Positions 1-9,794 are shown, counted from the first letter of the stretch. The stretch: 64,000 bases of DNA from Dyella sp. C11 (GCF_003121485.1 NZ_QAVX01000006.1:1-64000), one strand, 5' to 3'. Made by a program: numbers and translations. The notes: generated from the sequence alone by a model not told the origin.

Positions 1-23
1 CACGCGTTAGAGCGGCGGCAGCG

Positions 24-2072
24 TCAGATTGCTATAAGCGACATCCTCAACCCCATCCTCGGCTCCCACCCCAACACATCCCTCGCCACCCGCTGATCGA
101 AATTCGCCAACGGCCGCAACGAACGCACCCGATAACGCGTCAGCGGAACACCGCGCCGCATTGCCTTGCCCAGACCCTCCACGCCCACCGCCAACGCAAG
201 CAACAAACCCGTCGGCCAGCGCATCAACCGTAGATCCTTGCCGCGCTTGCGCCGCACACGATCCAAGTATTCACCCTGCGTGACGATGGCCGGGTCCACC
301 ACGTGCACCACCTGCCCCTGCGCTGCCGGCGTATTCGATGCCTGCAACAGCGCATCGACCACATCGTCCACGTACACCAGCGGCAACGTCTGGGCAGGAG
401 AACCAACGGCAATCCATCGACCCGCAATGGCCAGCGTTCCGTTGGGCGTGGTGTTCTCCGAACCGGGCCCGATGATCTGTCCGGGACGAATCACCACCGC
501 CGGCAAGTCATGATCACGAATGGCATCGCGCACAATGATTTCGGCGATCAACTTCGTCTGTGTATAGCTACCGCGCCAATCGGGATGAGGCTCCACGGCC
601 GAGGTTTCATTGATGGCCACCGACGGATCACGCCCCGCGTGATCCAGCACGCTCATCGAGCTCACGTAGACCAGCTTCTGCGTGCCATGCTTCAGGCACG
701 CATCCACCACATTGCGCGTGCCCCACACCGTGCCTGCTTCAAATTCCTTTGCACTGCCGCCCATGGCGGCACCGACGTGGTAAACCACGCGCACGCCTTG
801 CACGGCGTGGTCGACCATGCGCGGATCGCCCAGGTCGCCGATAACCACCTGCTGTGCCAGCGACGCCAGGCGCGCATCCGGCCTCCGCGCGAGTACACGC
901 ACACGCTGGCCGCTGCGACGCAGCGCCTGCAGCAGCGTACGCCCGAGGAAACCGGAAGCACCGGTCACCAGTACATCCACGGGTTCAATCGCTTCGAGAC
1001 GTGCGTCGAGTTCCTGGCGACGTTCGTCATCCGCGCGTCGGCACGCCGCTTCCATCAGCGCGACAGGACGACGCCCGTCCTCGGCGCTGACGGGCGGCGC
1101 CTTGCCGTCGTGCAACGCCTGCGCAAAGGCCGCCGCACCGGACTGGATGCCGGGCGAAGGCTTCAATCCACCGGTGGCGAAACGAAGCACATTCCATGGA
1201 ATGCGAAACACATCGCGCACGGCGTCGAAAAAAGCGCCCAGCACAATGCCGATGAACTTTGGTCCTGGCAGCACGCGCCGAACGTGGCAAACCTGCAGGA
1301 AGCGGTCGATCTCGATCATGCCGCGCGTGCCCTGCACCACGATGCGATTGAGCATGGGGCGCACGTTCCACGACAGCATGATGCGGCCCGCACCCCGCGC
1401 GCAGTCGGCCGACGCCTGCCACTCGTCGAACTTCAGCGTGGTGGACCGCCCCGTGGACCGATAACGGATGTCCACATCGGCGATCTCGCCCAGGAAGGCT
1501 TCCAGCGTGTACAGGCCATGCACACCCAGATCGCGGAACGGATAGGAGCCTTGCGCCACCATCCCGGGCAAGGGACCGCCGCCATAGGGCGGATAGTCGG
1601 AACTGCGCCACACGTCCACGGCGATCAGCTCCCCGCACGCGCCGGATTCCACCAGTTGCTTCGCCCGCAACACCATGGGGTCGAACAGGTCGGAATGATC
1701 AACGGACAGCACCAGTCCCTTTTCCCGCGCCTTGGCGATCATCGCGTCGCACTCGGCCACGGAATCGGCCATCGGCTTTTCGACGAAGACGTGGCAACCC
1801 ATGTCGAGCGCCCGCAGCGTGAGCGCAGCATGGCTGGACGGTGGCGTAAGCACGTAGATGGCGTGTGGTCGCTGCGCCCCCAGCTCGGCGAGATCGGCCG
1901 TAACCAGCGCGATGCCGTAGGTCTGCGCCAGCTTCCCCGCTGCCGCATGGTCCAGGTCGCAGATGCCCACGATCTCCACGAAATCGAGCCGCTTCAGCGC
2001 CTCGATGTGATAGCGGGCGACATAGCCGGCACCCACGATGCCGATGCGCAGCTTGTTCTCGACAACACTCAT
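24..2072 (-). CDS. Gfo/Idh/MocA oxidoreductase fused to NAD-dependent epimerase/dehydratase
   Basis: This 682-residue protein joins two NAD(P)-binding enzymes. Residues about 8-350 are a Gfo/Idh/MocA oxidoreductase: a Rossmann glycine motif (GIVGAGYVARYH) near residue 10 and the family EKP motif (VFVEKPMADS). Residues about 368-682 are an extended short-chain dehydrogenase of the epimerase family: a second Rossmann motif (VTGASGFLGR), the YVSSMSV strand and the catalytic YxxxK (YTQTK). Both halves keep their cofactor-binding and catalytic motifs, so both look active. The substrate is probably a nucleotide sugar or its keto derivative, inferred from the glycosyltransferase directly upstream. 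Its ATG overlaps that gene's stop as ATGA, so the two are translationally coupled. The exact reactions cannot be read from the sequence. The gene ends 23 bases from the window edge. Confidence 0.85.
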   Translation of the reverse strand: MSVVENKLRIGIVGAGYVARYHIEALKRLDFVEIVGICDLDHAAAGKLAQTYGIALVTADLAELGAQRPHAIYVLTPPSSHAALTLRALDMGCHVFVEKPMADSVAECDAMIAKAREKGLVLSVDHSDLFDPMVLRAKQLVESGACGELIAVDVWRSSDYPPYGGGPLPGMVAQGSYPFRDLGVHGLYTLEAFLGEIADVDIRYRSTGRSTTLKFDEWQASADCARGAGRIMLSWNVRPMLNRIVVQGTRGMIEIDRFLQVCHVRRVLPGPKFIGIVLGAFFDAVRDVFRIPWNVLRFATGGLKPSPGIQSGAAAFAQALHDGKAPPVSAEDGRRPVALMEAACRRADDERRQELDARLEAIEPVDVLVTGASGFLGRTLLQALRRSGQRVRVLARRPDARLASLAQQVVIGDLGDPRMVDHAVQGVRVVYHVGAAMGGSAKEFEAGTVWGTRNVVDACLKHGTQKLVYVSSMSVLDHAGRDPSVAINETSAVEPHPDWRGSYTQTKLIAEIIVRDAIRDHDLPAVVIRPGQIIGPGSENTTPNGTLAIAGRWIAVGSPAQTLPLVYVDDVVDALLQASNTPAAQGQVVHVVDPAIVTQGEYLDRVRRKRGKDLRLMRWPTGLLLALAVGVEGLGKAMRRGVPLTRYRVRSLRPLANFDQRVARDVLGWEPRMGLRMSLIAI

Positions 2073-3259
2073 CCAGGCACCCGACGGTCAGCAAGAGTCA
2101 TGTCCGCCGTGGCGAGCGACGAAGCGACTTCGCGCAGCACATCCTCCACACGGCGATCCCAGGTTTGATCGGCCACCGACGCCATGCGTTCGGCGGCGCC
2201 TTTTTCGGCACCCTCGGCGAGCACCTGCTCAAGCCCCGCGAGGAAATCTTCACGACCTTCGGCGATGCGCACCACGGCGGCAAAGCGCGCAATCTCCGGA
2301 TTGCTCACCGCCACGATGGGCTTGCCGGTGGCAAGGTATTCGCGCAGCTTCAGCGGATTGGCGTTTTCCACTTGCCGGTTGCGACGATACGGAATGATGG
2401 CCGCATCGAATGCCTTGGCCCATGCAGGCAGACTGGCGTAGGGCTGCGCCCCAGCGAGCAACACGTTCGGCAGAGCTTCCAGCTCGGGCACCTTGATCGC
2501 CGCATAGCCCACCAGCAGGAAGGTCCACTGCGGGCGCGACTGTGCCAGCCACGCGATCAATTCCACATCGATCCATTCGTGGATGGAACCGAAATAACCG
2601 ATCACCGGCCCAGAGAGATCGCGCGCCAGGAGAGGCACTTCGGTCGCTGGGTCGGACGCACGCGCAAACAGCCTGGCATCCACGCCATGCGGTGAGAATC
2701 GCGTCTGCGGATTCTGCGCCTGCTTGGTCGCCAGCAACGCAGGCGGCGCCACGAACACGATGTCCGCTTTCTTGGTGAGCGCCAGGTCACTCGCGGCGAT
2801 GACCTCGGCATCGACGCCGGGATGTGCGGCATAGTCGTCGATGCAGTAGTAGACGCAGAAGTCTTCACCCAGGCGTCGCGCCATGAAACCGGGATGCGGC
2901 GTGACGAACCAGGAAATCCGCCGGCTCGGTCCCAGCACGCGCATGGCACGGCGCAGGGCCCATTGCCCGAACAGGCGATTGAACAGCGTGACGCCGGGAA
3001 TACGACGAAACGGCATCTGCGGTACGGTGCAATGCCACAGGTTGTCGTCCACGCGCCGTGGCGCACGCAGGGCTTCGCGCAGCTTCCGCAAGGCACGCCG
3101 CAGATCGCGCCCGCTGGCCTGCGGTGCGCGCATTCCCGGCGAGTCCACATAGAGCACGGGCATGCGTGCCGCCAGTCGCACGGCCACGTGATGGCTGCTG
3201 GTGCGGTTTTCGGCGAACCAGTCGTTGCCGAAATACACGACGCCGTAACGTTCTAGCAT
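2069..3259 (-). CDS. Group-1 type glycosyltransferase
   Basis: A 396-residue GT-B glycosyltransferase. The N-terminal half begins GVVYFGNDWFAENRTSSHH and contains PVLYVDSPG, as in transferases that work on surface polysaccharides. The C-terminal nucleotide-sugar domain has GPVIGYFGSIHEW near residue 215, followed by LLVGYAAIKVPELEALPNV and the acidic loop region NPLKLREYLATGKPIVAV. The KLREYLATGKP segment is characteristic of GT4-like enzymes. It is the first gene of a two-gene minus-strand operon with the oxidoreductase-epimerase fusion. The ATG is preceded by a strong GGAGG ribosome site. No signal peptide or membrane span is seen, so it probably acts on the cytoplasmic face of the membrane. 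Donor and acceptor sugars are unknown. Confidence 0.85.
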   Translation of the reverse strand: MLERYGVVYFGNDWFAENRTSSHHVAVRLAARMPVLYVDSPGMRAPQASGRDLRRALRKLREALRAPRRVDDNLWHCTVPQMPFRRIPGVTLFNRLFGQWALRRAMRVLGPSRRISWFVTPHPGFMARRLGEDFCVYYCIDDYAAHPGVDAEVIAASDLALTKKADIVFVAPPALLATKQAQNPQTRFSPHGVDARLFARASDPATEVPLLARDLSGPVIGYFGSIHEWIDVELIAWLAQSRPQWTFLLVGYAAIKVPELEALPNVLLAGAQPYASLPAWAKAFDAAIIPYRRNRQVENANPLKLREYLATGKPIVAVSNPEIARFAAVVRIAEGREDFLAGLEQVLAEGAEKGAAERMASVADQTWDRRVEDVLREVASSLATADMTLADRRVPG

Positions 3260-3673
3260 GCCCCCTCCGCAAGGGGCTGGCGTAGAGCCACCATCACCTG
3301 CCCCTGTCCAGGTTGATCACGAGAAGCGAAAAGGCGCTGCCATCTGTGCCGCGCCCAGTCCTTTCGATGCTTCCGTCCGGCTTGCATCCGACACCACGAG
3401 CCTAGCTCAATGCTTCCGGTGGTCCCATAAGTCGAATTGCCAAGGCTCCCGCCGGGAAAAGGCGGGTTTTCAGGCTTCCCGTCGATGAATGGAACACGCA
3501 GGGCGCCGCCCTCGGCCGTTCGCCATAGCCTGTCGGTGGCATGGGGTACTGACTATGTGCTCAATGGCACTGAACCCCGGAAGACGACACAGTGAGCGTG
3601 TCCGGATGGCGCCTTCGCGCCGCCCGGTAGCCGTGGTTGCCCGGGATAAGGGCAACGTTTTTCCATCCTTTCC
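3260..3673. other. Divergent intergenic region, no gene seen
   Basis: This 414-base gap separates two divergent glycan operons and must hold both promoters. The short reading frames inside it have no ribosome site or recognisable product. The only structure noted is a GC hairpin followed by four T residues, listed separately. Confidence 0.6.
3448..3470 (+). terminator. Hairpin with T-run, possible leader attenuator
   Basis: CCCGCC pairs with GGCGGG across a seven-base loop and is followed by TTTT, the form of a small intrinsic terminator reading rightward. No plus-strand gene lies upstream, so if it works it would be an attenuator in the leader of the deacetylase operon rather than an end-of-gene terminator. 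The stem is short and this is tentative. Confidence 0.3.
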
Positions 3674-3688
3674 GTGCGAACTGTCGTG

Positions 3689-4321
3689 ATGACTTTGCGA
3701 CCGAAAAAGATGCAGCTGTTGCAATGGTTCCCGGACGCGGTGGTATCCACGCGCGCCTCGGGCGCTGAGCAGGCGCTGTACCTCACGTTCGACGACGGTC
3801 CCAATCCATCGCACACGCCTGCGCTGCTGGAATTGCTGGGCAGGCACGGCGTCAAGGCCACGTTCTTCCTAATTGGCCGCGAAGCGGAGCGTTACCCGCA
3901 GCTGGTCGAGCGCATCGTGGAAGAAGGCCACGTACTGGGCAACCACTCCTACAGTCATCCCATGTTCGATGCGCTCACGCTTACCGAACAGTGGATCGAG
4001 GTGGAACGTACCGATCAGGTACTGTCCAATTTCGATGGGCGCACGCACCACGGCTTTCGGCCGCCACGCGGCGTGTTCTCGCTGCTGCTCACCCTGCGCT
4101 TCGCGTTCAGCCGCCGCAAGTTGTCGTACTGGTCGTACGACACCCTGGACTATCAAGGCCGCGAACCCGACGAGCTAGCTGCGCGGTTGCGCGCCAGCCC
4201 GCCGCGCGCCGGCGATGTGATGTTGATGCACGACGACAGCGACTGCTCGCTGCGCATGCTCGAACAGTTGATTCCCGAATGGAAACAGCATGGCTTCACC
4301 TTTCGCTCGTTGCCTGCATGA
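3689..4321 (+). CDS. Polysaccharide deacetylase (NodB/CE4 family)
   Basis: A 210-residue carbohydrate esterase 4 domain with little else. The NodB motifs are in order: TFDDGPNPS (motif 1, catalytic Asp and metal Asp), GNHSYSHP (motif 2, metal-binding HxxxH), RPPRG (motif 3), WSYDTLDYQ (motif 4) and MLMHDD (motif 5). All metal ligands are present, so it should remove N- or O-acetyl groups from a glycan. There is no signal peptide, so the substrate may be a lipid-linked precursor in the cytoplasm; export by another route cannot be excluded. The ATG at 3689 is preferred over in-frame GTGs at 3674 and 3686, but no ribosome site decides it. It heads a plus-strand run of four glycan genes. Confidence 0.85.
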   Translation: MTLRPKKMQLLQWFPDAVVSTRASGAEQALYLTFDDGPNPSHTPALLELLGRHGVKATFFLIGREAERYPQLVERIVEEGHVLGNHSYSHPMFDALTLTEQWIEVERTDQVLSNFDGRTHHGFRPPRGVFSLLLTLRFAFSRRKLSYWSYDTLDYQGREPDELAARLRASPPRAGDVMLMHDDSDCSLRMLEQLIPEWKQHGFTFRSLPA

Positions 4322-4387
4322 CGCACGGCAGCCAATTGCGCGACGCCTGCCTGCCCCGGCATGACGATCGCTGACAGGGGATATCCG

Positions 4388-5632
4388 ATGAATCCATACG
4401 TTGGCCTGGCGTTGCTCGCACTCATCGTGATGGTGGTGCTGTTCGTCATCGTCGCGTGGCTGGCCATTCGATCGCGCAACATGCAGGCGTGGCTGGGCAG
4501 CTATCTGCGACGTCGCCCGCGGCCGCCGGTGAAGGGCCCCACGCATGTCATGTTCTGCTTCGTCGACCACTACGAGCCCGCATGGGGACGCGTGGACCTG
4601 GCAACCCAGCGTGCCCGCGTGGATCGCTGGCACAAGGACTATCCCGTCATGGCATCGCGCCATCGCGACGCCGATGGCCGTCCGCCGCAGCACACGTTCT
4701 TCTATCCGGAAGAGGAATACCTGCCGGAGCACCTGGACAAGATCGCCGGCCTTTGCGCCGATGGCTTTGGCGAAATCGAAATCCACCTGCACCACGACAA
4801 CGACACGGCGGAGAACTTCTGCGCGACCATCTCGCGCTTCAACGAGCTGCTGCATGCACGGCATGGTGCGTTGTCGCGTGATCCTAAAACAGGCCAGCTA
4901 CGCTTTGGCTTCATCCACGGAAACTGGTCCCTGGACAACTCGCGTGCCGACGGCCGCTGGTGCGGCCTGAACAACGAATTGATCCTGCTGCGCGAACTCG
5001 GCTGCTATGCCGATTTCACCCTGCCCTCCGCGCCCAGCGAAACGCAGACGCGCACCATCAATGCGATCTACTACGCCACCGACGACCCCTGCTGCCCCAA
5101 GTCGCACAACACCGGTACGCCAGTGAAAGTCGGCGGCACGGCCGTGGGCGACCTGATGATCGTGCAGGGCCCGCTCGGGTTGGACTGGAAGCGCCGACGC
5201 AAGCTGGTCATGCCGCGCATCGAGAACTCGGACATCCGCCACAGCTGCCCGCCGACGCCGGAACGCGTCGATGCATGGGTGCGCACCGGCATCCATGTTG
5301 AGGGACGCCCCGAATGGATCTTCATCAAGATCCACACGCACGGCACGCAGGAGCGCGACATGGACACGCTGCTGGGCACGCCGATGCATGCCATGCACGA
5401 TCACCTTGAGCAGAACTACAACGACGGTAAGCATCACGTGCTGCATTACGTCACCTCTCGCGAGATGTACAACATCATCAAGGCGGCCGAGGCTGGCATG
5501 GAAGGCAATCCGGCGCGTTACCGCGACTTCGAGCTGCCCCCACCGCCCGGCGTCACCCGCTGGACGTCCGCGGCAAGCTCCACCGAATCGCGCACGTCCG
5601 AGGCGCTGGTCGACCTTCCCGGCATGGAGTGA
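4388..5632 (+). CDS. Membrane-anchored protein of unknown function in glycan operon
   Basis: A 414-residue protein I do not recognise. Residues about 3-27 form one hydrophobic helix (LALLALIVMVVLFVIVAWLAI) followed by the basic stretch RRRPRPP, typical of a single anchor with the remainder on one side of the membrane. The soluble part has conspicuous clusters: CFVDHYEPAW, EIEIHLHHDNDTAENF, FGFIHGNWSLDNS and YADFTLPSAPSE. These loosely recall the strands and metal-binding His/Asp of NodB-type polysaccharide deacetylases, which would suit a neighbour of a true deacetylase, but the canonical motifs are missing. The ATG at 4388 follows AGGGG and removes a nine-residue extension. Its stop overlaps the start of the next gene, so it is co-translated with the methyltransferase. 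Confidence 0.7.
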   Translation: MNPYVGLALLALIVMVVLFVIVAWLAIRSRNMQAWLGSYLRRRPRPPVKGPTHVMFCFVDHYEPAWGRVDLATQRARVDRWHKDYPVMASRHRDADGRPPQHTFFYPEEEYLPEHLDKIAGLCADGFGEIEIHLHHDNDTAENFCATISRFNELLHARHGALSRDPKTGQLRFGFIHGNWSLDNSRADGRWCGLNNELILLRELGCYADFTLPSAPSETQTRTINAIYYATDDPCCPKSHNTGTPVKVGGTAVGDLMIVQGPLGLDWKRRRKLVMPRIENSDIRHSCPPTPERVDAWVRTGIHVEGRPEWIFIKIHTHGTQERDMDTLLGTPMHAMHDHLEQNYNDGKHHVLHYVTSREMYNIIKAAEAGMEGNPARYRDFELPPPPGVTRWTSAASSTESRTSEALVDLPGME

Positions 5633-6582
5633 CGCATATGCACTGGCGAGCCAAAGGCGTTCTGCAGAAGGTGCTGGGTCATGTGCCGGGCGGCGAACAG
5701 GCGCACTACCAGCTCCAGCGCCGTTTCGGCGGCTTGCGCGGATTCACCCGCGAATTCGACATCAAGATGGACGACTGGCGCCTGATGGCCGGCCATTTGC
5801 GCGAGGCCGGCCTGCCAATGGCCGGTGCGCGCCTGTTCGAAATCGGTAGCGGCTGGTATCCCACCTTTCCCTTCGCCTGCTACCTGGGCGGCGCGCGGCA
5901 AGTCATCACGGTGGATTTGAATCGCCACATCAAGATCGACCTGGTACGCAACTGCGCGGAAAGCCTGGCTCGACACACCGCGCTGATCGCTGAAGCGTCC
6001 GGCGTACCGGAGGAAGACGTGCGGCGACGCCAGCAGCAATTGGCCGAACGCCTGGCGCGCGGTGATGACGTGATGGCGGCAACCGATGGCGTGGTGATCT
6101 ACGAAGCTCCCGCGGATGCGTCGCGCACCACGCTCGCCGCACAGGAGCTGGACTGCGTGTTCTCCAACAGCGTGCTCGAACACGTGATTCCCGAGGCCGT
6201 CGACGGCATCTTCCGCGAGGCCATGCGCATTCTTGTACCCGGCGGCATCATGTTCCACTCGGTCAATTGCGGCGACCACTACGCGTATGTGGACCGCAAG
6301 ATCAACCAGCTGAATTACCTCAAATACTCCGATCGTGAGTGGCAGCGCTGGGACAACGCGTTCCTTTACCAGAACCGCATGCGCGCCTACGAATTCGTCG
6401 ACCGCGCGCAAGCCATCGGCTTCGACATCGTGCTGAACACCGAGTGCGCACGCGAAGGCCGACTGGCCCAGCTGGCAGCCATGCACGTGCACCCGCAGTT
6501 CGCCCACATCCCGCCCGAACGCCTCTGCGTGACATCCATCGACTTCATCGGCCGCAAGCGCGCCGCGGAGGCCGCGCCGTGA
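5629..6582 (+). CDS. Class I SAM-dependent methyltransferase
   Basis: A 317-residue Rossmann-fold methyltransferase. The SAM-binding motif is LFEIGSGWYPT near residue 70, motif II is VITVDLN, and the post-motif region is CVFSNSVLEHV followed by AMRILVPGGIMFHSVNC. Between motif II and the SNSVLEH strand there is an insertion of roughly 60 residues rich in charged amino acids. The GTG at 5629 overlaps the previous stop; an ATG at 5638 is an alternative. Placed between a deacetylase-like gene and a GT2 glycosyltransferase, it may methylate a sugar of the surface glycan. That role is inferred from context only. Confidence 0.8.
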   Translation: MTHMHWRAKGVLQKVLGHVPGGEQAHYQLQRRFGGLRGFTREFDIKMDDWRLMAGHLREAGLPMAGARLFEIGSGWYPTFPFACYLGGARQVITVDLNRHIKIDLVRNCAESLARHTALIAEASGVPEEDVRRRQQQLAERLARGDDVMAATDGVVIYEAPADASRTTLAAQELDCVFSNSVLEHVIPEAVDGIFREAMRILVPGGIMFHSVNCGDHYAYVDRKINQLNYLKYSDREWQRWDNAFLYQNRMRAYEFVDRAQAIGFDIVLNTECAREGRLAQLAAMHVHPQFAHIPPERLCVTSIDFIGRKRAAEAAP

Positions 6583-7331
6583 CCGATGCGCTGATCAGCG
6601 TGATCATGCCGGCCTACAACGCGGCCAAATATCTTCGCGGTGCCGTGGGCTCCGTGTTGTCCCAGACCTATGCATCGTGGGAATTGGTGATCGTCGACGA
6701 CTGTTCCACCGACGAAACCCCCACCCTGCTCGATGCACTTGCCGATGCCGACAAACGCATCCGCGTCATTCACGCTGAAAGGAACGCCGGCGTGGCCGCA
6801 GCCCGCAACACCGCCATCGCCGCCGCACGCGGCAGCCATATCGCCTTTCTCGACAGCGACGACGGCTGGCACCCGCGCAAGCTGGAATGGCAAATGGAAC
6901 ACATGGACGAAACCCGCGCACGCGTCTGCTACACGCCGTATGACCGCGTGGATGAAGAAGGCCACCTGCTCTCACGCGTGCGTCCACCGGCATCGGTCAC
7001 CTACGCGCAAATGTTGCGCAGCAACCACATCGGCAACCTCACCGGCCTCTACGACCGCAGCATTGGCGATGCCCTGTTTCGTTCCGTGGGGCATGAGGAT
7101 TATGTGTTCTGGCTGGAAATGGTACGCCGCGCAGGCGAGGCATCCTGCGTGCCGATTGAACAGCCGCTTGCCTACTACCTGGTACGGAACGGCTCGGTGT
7201 CGTCGGACAAGTGGCGCGCCGCGCGCTGGCAGTGGCGCATTTATCGCGATGTGGCGCAGCTTGGTTGGCTGTCGTCGTCGCAGCATATGTGTCATTACGC
7301 TTGGGAGGCGGTGCGCAAGCGCATGGCGTGA
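6579..7331 (+). CDS. Family 2 glycosyltransferase
   Basis: A 250-residue GT-A transferase. It opens with SVIMPAYNAAKYL, continues with WELVIVDDCSTDETP (nucleotide-binding aspartates), VAAARNTAIAAARGSHIAFLDSDD (DxD-type metal site) and GHEDYVFWLEM (catalytic base region). The GTG at 6579 overlaps the methyltransferase stop codon. The longer open frame upstream lies entirely inside that gene and is rejected. No membrane span is present. It is the last gene of the glycan operon; a large repeat region follows. The sugar transferred is unknown. Confidence 0.85.
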   Translation: MTDALISVIMPAYNAAKYLRGAVGSVLSQTYASWELVIVDDCSTDETPTLLDALADADKRIRVIHAERNAGVAAARNTAIAAARGSHIAFLDSDDGWHPRKLEWQMEHMDETRARVCYTPYDRVDEEGHLLSRVRPPASVTYAQMLRSNHIGNLTGLYDRSIGDALFRSVGHEDYVFWLEMVRRAGEASCVPIEQPLAYYLVRNGSVSSDKWRAARWQWRIYRDVAQLGWLSSSQHMCHYAWEAVRKRMA

Positions 7332-7444
7332 GTGGTTGGTGGTTGGTTTTCCGGTGAACTGGTCTTTACGTTGCCTTTTCGATGCGTCCCTGCGGTCTAG
7401 CCGCTCGCACCCCGGGGGCTTGCCGTTCCGCTTGTATCCCTCAG

Positions 7445-7474
7445 CGTCACTCCCGCGAAGGCGGGAGTCCAGTG
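7445..7474 (+). repeat. Dispersed palindrome, class A (single copy)
   Basis: A copy of the 30-base element of the form CGTCAyTCCCGCGAA-GGCGGGAnTCCAGTG. Other copies occur near 19845, 31671, 37075, 55153 and 60918. The core TCCCGC/GCGGGA is self-complementary. Confidence 0.8.
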
Positions 7475-7579
7475 TCTTTGCATTTTGGTTTTTACGTTTT
7501 GGTCGTTCGTCTTTTCAAGCGTTACCGCGACCTGGCCGCTCACGCCGCGGCGGCGTTTCGATCGTCTGCCGACGCTCGA

Positions 7580-7655
7580 GTCACTTTTCTTTTGCTGGCC
7601 CAAAAGATCCCACGGGGACTAGCGTTGCGTCGAAAGTAACCCAAAGAAAATGGCC
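7580..7655 (+). repeat. CTTTTCTTT element, class D, left copy
   Basis: Starts GTCACTTTTCTTTTGC and ends AAAGTAACCCAAAGAAAA. The reverse complement of 8295-8341 matches both ends, but this copy has about 25 extra bases between its halves. The two copies form an inverted pair about 640 bases apart. Similar sequences are common between genes in xanthomonads and pseudomonads (from general knowledge). Confidence 0.7.
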
Positions 7656-7799
7656 TTCAGAGCCAAGGCTCGTAGCATGGCGTGGGGATAAGCCCGAACG
7701 GGTGAGGTGCGTTGATGCTTGGCAACCTTCGCCGCAACACAGCGGGTACTTCACTGCGCTTCGCAACGCGCCGATGCGAAGAGGGCTTAGAGCAGGTGG

Positions 7800-7950
7800 T
7801 CGCTACGCTTCCCGACCACTGCGATGGTTCAAAGCCAACGCTACGCTTCCCGATCGCTGTGGTGGTGTAAAGCCCGCGCGCTGCTTGCCGACTGCATGGT
7901 CGATTCAAGAGGCGCGCTTCGCTTTCCGACCGTAGTGGCAATGGACTCCG
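7800..7950 (+). repeat. Imperfect tandem repeat, unit about 35-42 bases
   Basis: Four degenerate units follow each other, starting near 7802 (CGCTACGCTTCCCGACC), 7843 (CGCTACGCTTCCCGATC), 7880 (CGCTGCTTGCCGACTG) and 7916 (CGCTTCGCTTTCCGACC). The first two units are closest. No coding frame is preserved across them. Confidence 0.6.
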
Positions 7951-7980
7951 TTGCGACACGGCAGCGCAACCGCCGCGTTA

Positions 7981-8021
7981 GCTCCCTCTCCCCTCTGGGG
8001 AGAGGGTTGGGGTGAGGGGCC
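7981..8021 (+). repeat. GCTCCCTCTCCCC element, class C
   Basis: Reads GCTCCCTCTCCCC then GGGGAGAGGG and GGGGTGAGGGGC; the CCTCTCCCC/GGGGAGAGG core is a perfect palindrome. An inverted copy is at 8511-8549 and a direct copy at 36021-36061 between pstB and phoU. Confidence 0.75.
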
Positions 8022-8294
8022 AACCTGGCCTCAACCTTCCTAACCCCGCTTGTCGCGAAGGCAGGAGCACAGCGACCTGCCCACAATGCGATGTGCAGCG
8101 CAGCTGCACGAGCCGTCCGCTCCGCTCGTGATCTTGGGCCCCCTGTGCGGCGGTGAGGGGTGGACGAGCAGGCCCCGCAGGGGTGCCTGGCAGGACGCCA
8201 GGCACTTTTCGCCCGGGCAGGAGCCCGGTCGAAAAGCCCGGCCGCCCCTCACGGACTGGCTGGGCTGAAAGCCCAGACAGCGCCAAGTGGGGGT

Positions 8295-8341
8295 GCCCTT
8301 TCTTTTGGTTACTTTTCTTTGGGCAAGCAAAGAAAAGTGAC
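8295..8341 (-). repeat. CTTTTCTTT element, class D, right copy
   Basis: Inverted partner of 7580-7655. On the minus strand it reads GTCACTTTTCTTTGCTTGCC followed by AAAGAAAAGTAACC, without the extra internal bases of the left copy. Confidence 0.7.
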
Positions 8342-8456
8342 CCGGACTGCGGCAGCAGTTCGGAAGCCCGCGGCAGGCGAGCCAGGTCGAGGTAACGCTT
8401 CAACCGAGCGACAGAGCTAAAGCAAGGTCACTGGATGACCAGCCCTTGAAAAGCGC

Positions 8457-8479
8457 CTCCCGCCTTCGCGGGAATAACG
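8457..8479 (-). repeat. Partial class A palindrome
   Basis: CTCCCGCCTTCGCGGGAATAACG is a degenerate, shortened copy of the class A element, in the inverse orientation to the copy at 7445. Confidence 0.55.
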
Positions 8480-8510
8480 GTGATGGGTAGAAACGCTATC
8501 GCGAGCACCC

Positions 8511-8549
8511 GCCCCTCACCCCAACCCTCTCCCCGGCGGGGAGAGGGAG
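8511..8549 (-). repeat. Class C element, inverted copy
   Basis: GCCCCTCACCCCAACCCTCT followed by CCCCGGCGGGGAGAGGG is the reverse of the 7981 element. It ends seven bases before the mrp stop codon, so it lies directly downstream of mrp. Confidence 0.7.
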
Positions 8550-8556
8550 AAAAAGC

Positions 8557-9645
<1,089 letters not shown>

Positions 9646-9794
9646 ATCGGAATCTATGAGATGTCATGGGGATTGCCCATTATGCCAGTCACGGTTCATG
9701 GGCCGCCTGTCGCGCTTTCGCAATGCAGCTTGACGCCTTTGCGCAAGGTCGGTCAGGCTCCGAAACATACGCTTTCGTACGGGAGGAATCATCC

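Larger units (their letters stand above)
7332..8556. other. 1.2-kb gene-free repeat mosaic
   Basis: No convincing gene lies here; open frames on both strands have no ribosome site, no domain and atypical composition. The region is built from at least four repeat types listed separately: a short palindrome also found elsewhere in the window, an inverted pair of CTTTTCTTT-rich elements, a GGGGAGAGGG element at both ends of the right half, and an imperfect tandem repeat. It looks like an accumulation site for non-autonomous intergenic elements. Confidence 0.7.

Noticed and set aside
303-2168. 621-codon plus-strand open frame opposite the oxidoreductase-epimerase gene
   Set aside because: Antisense shadow in high-G+C DNA; His/Arg-rich translation with no domain and no ribosome site.
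7580-8341. Small transposon bounded by the inverted CTTTTCTTT elements
   Set aside because: No transposase remnant and no target-site duplication could be recognised, so it is kept as repeats only.
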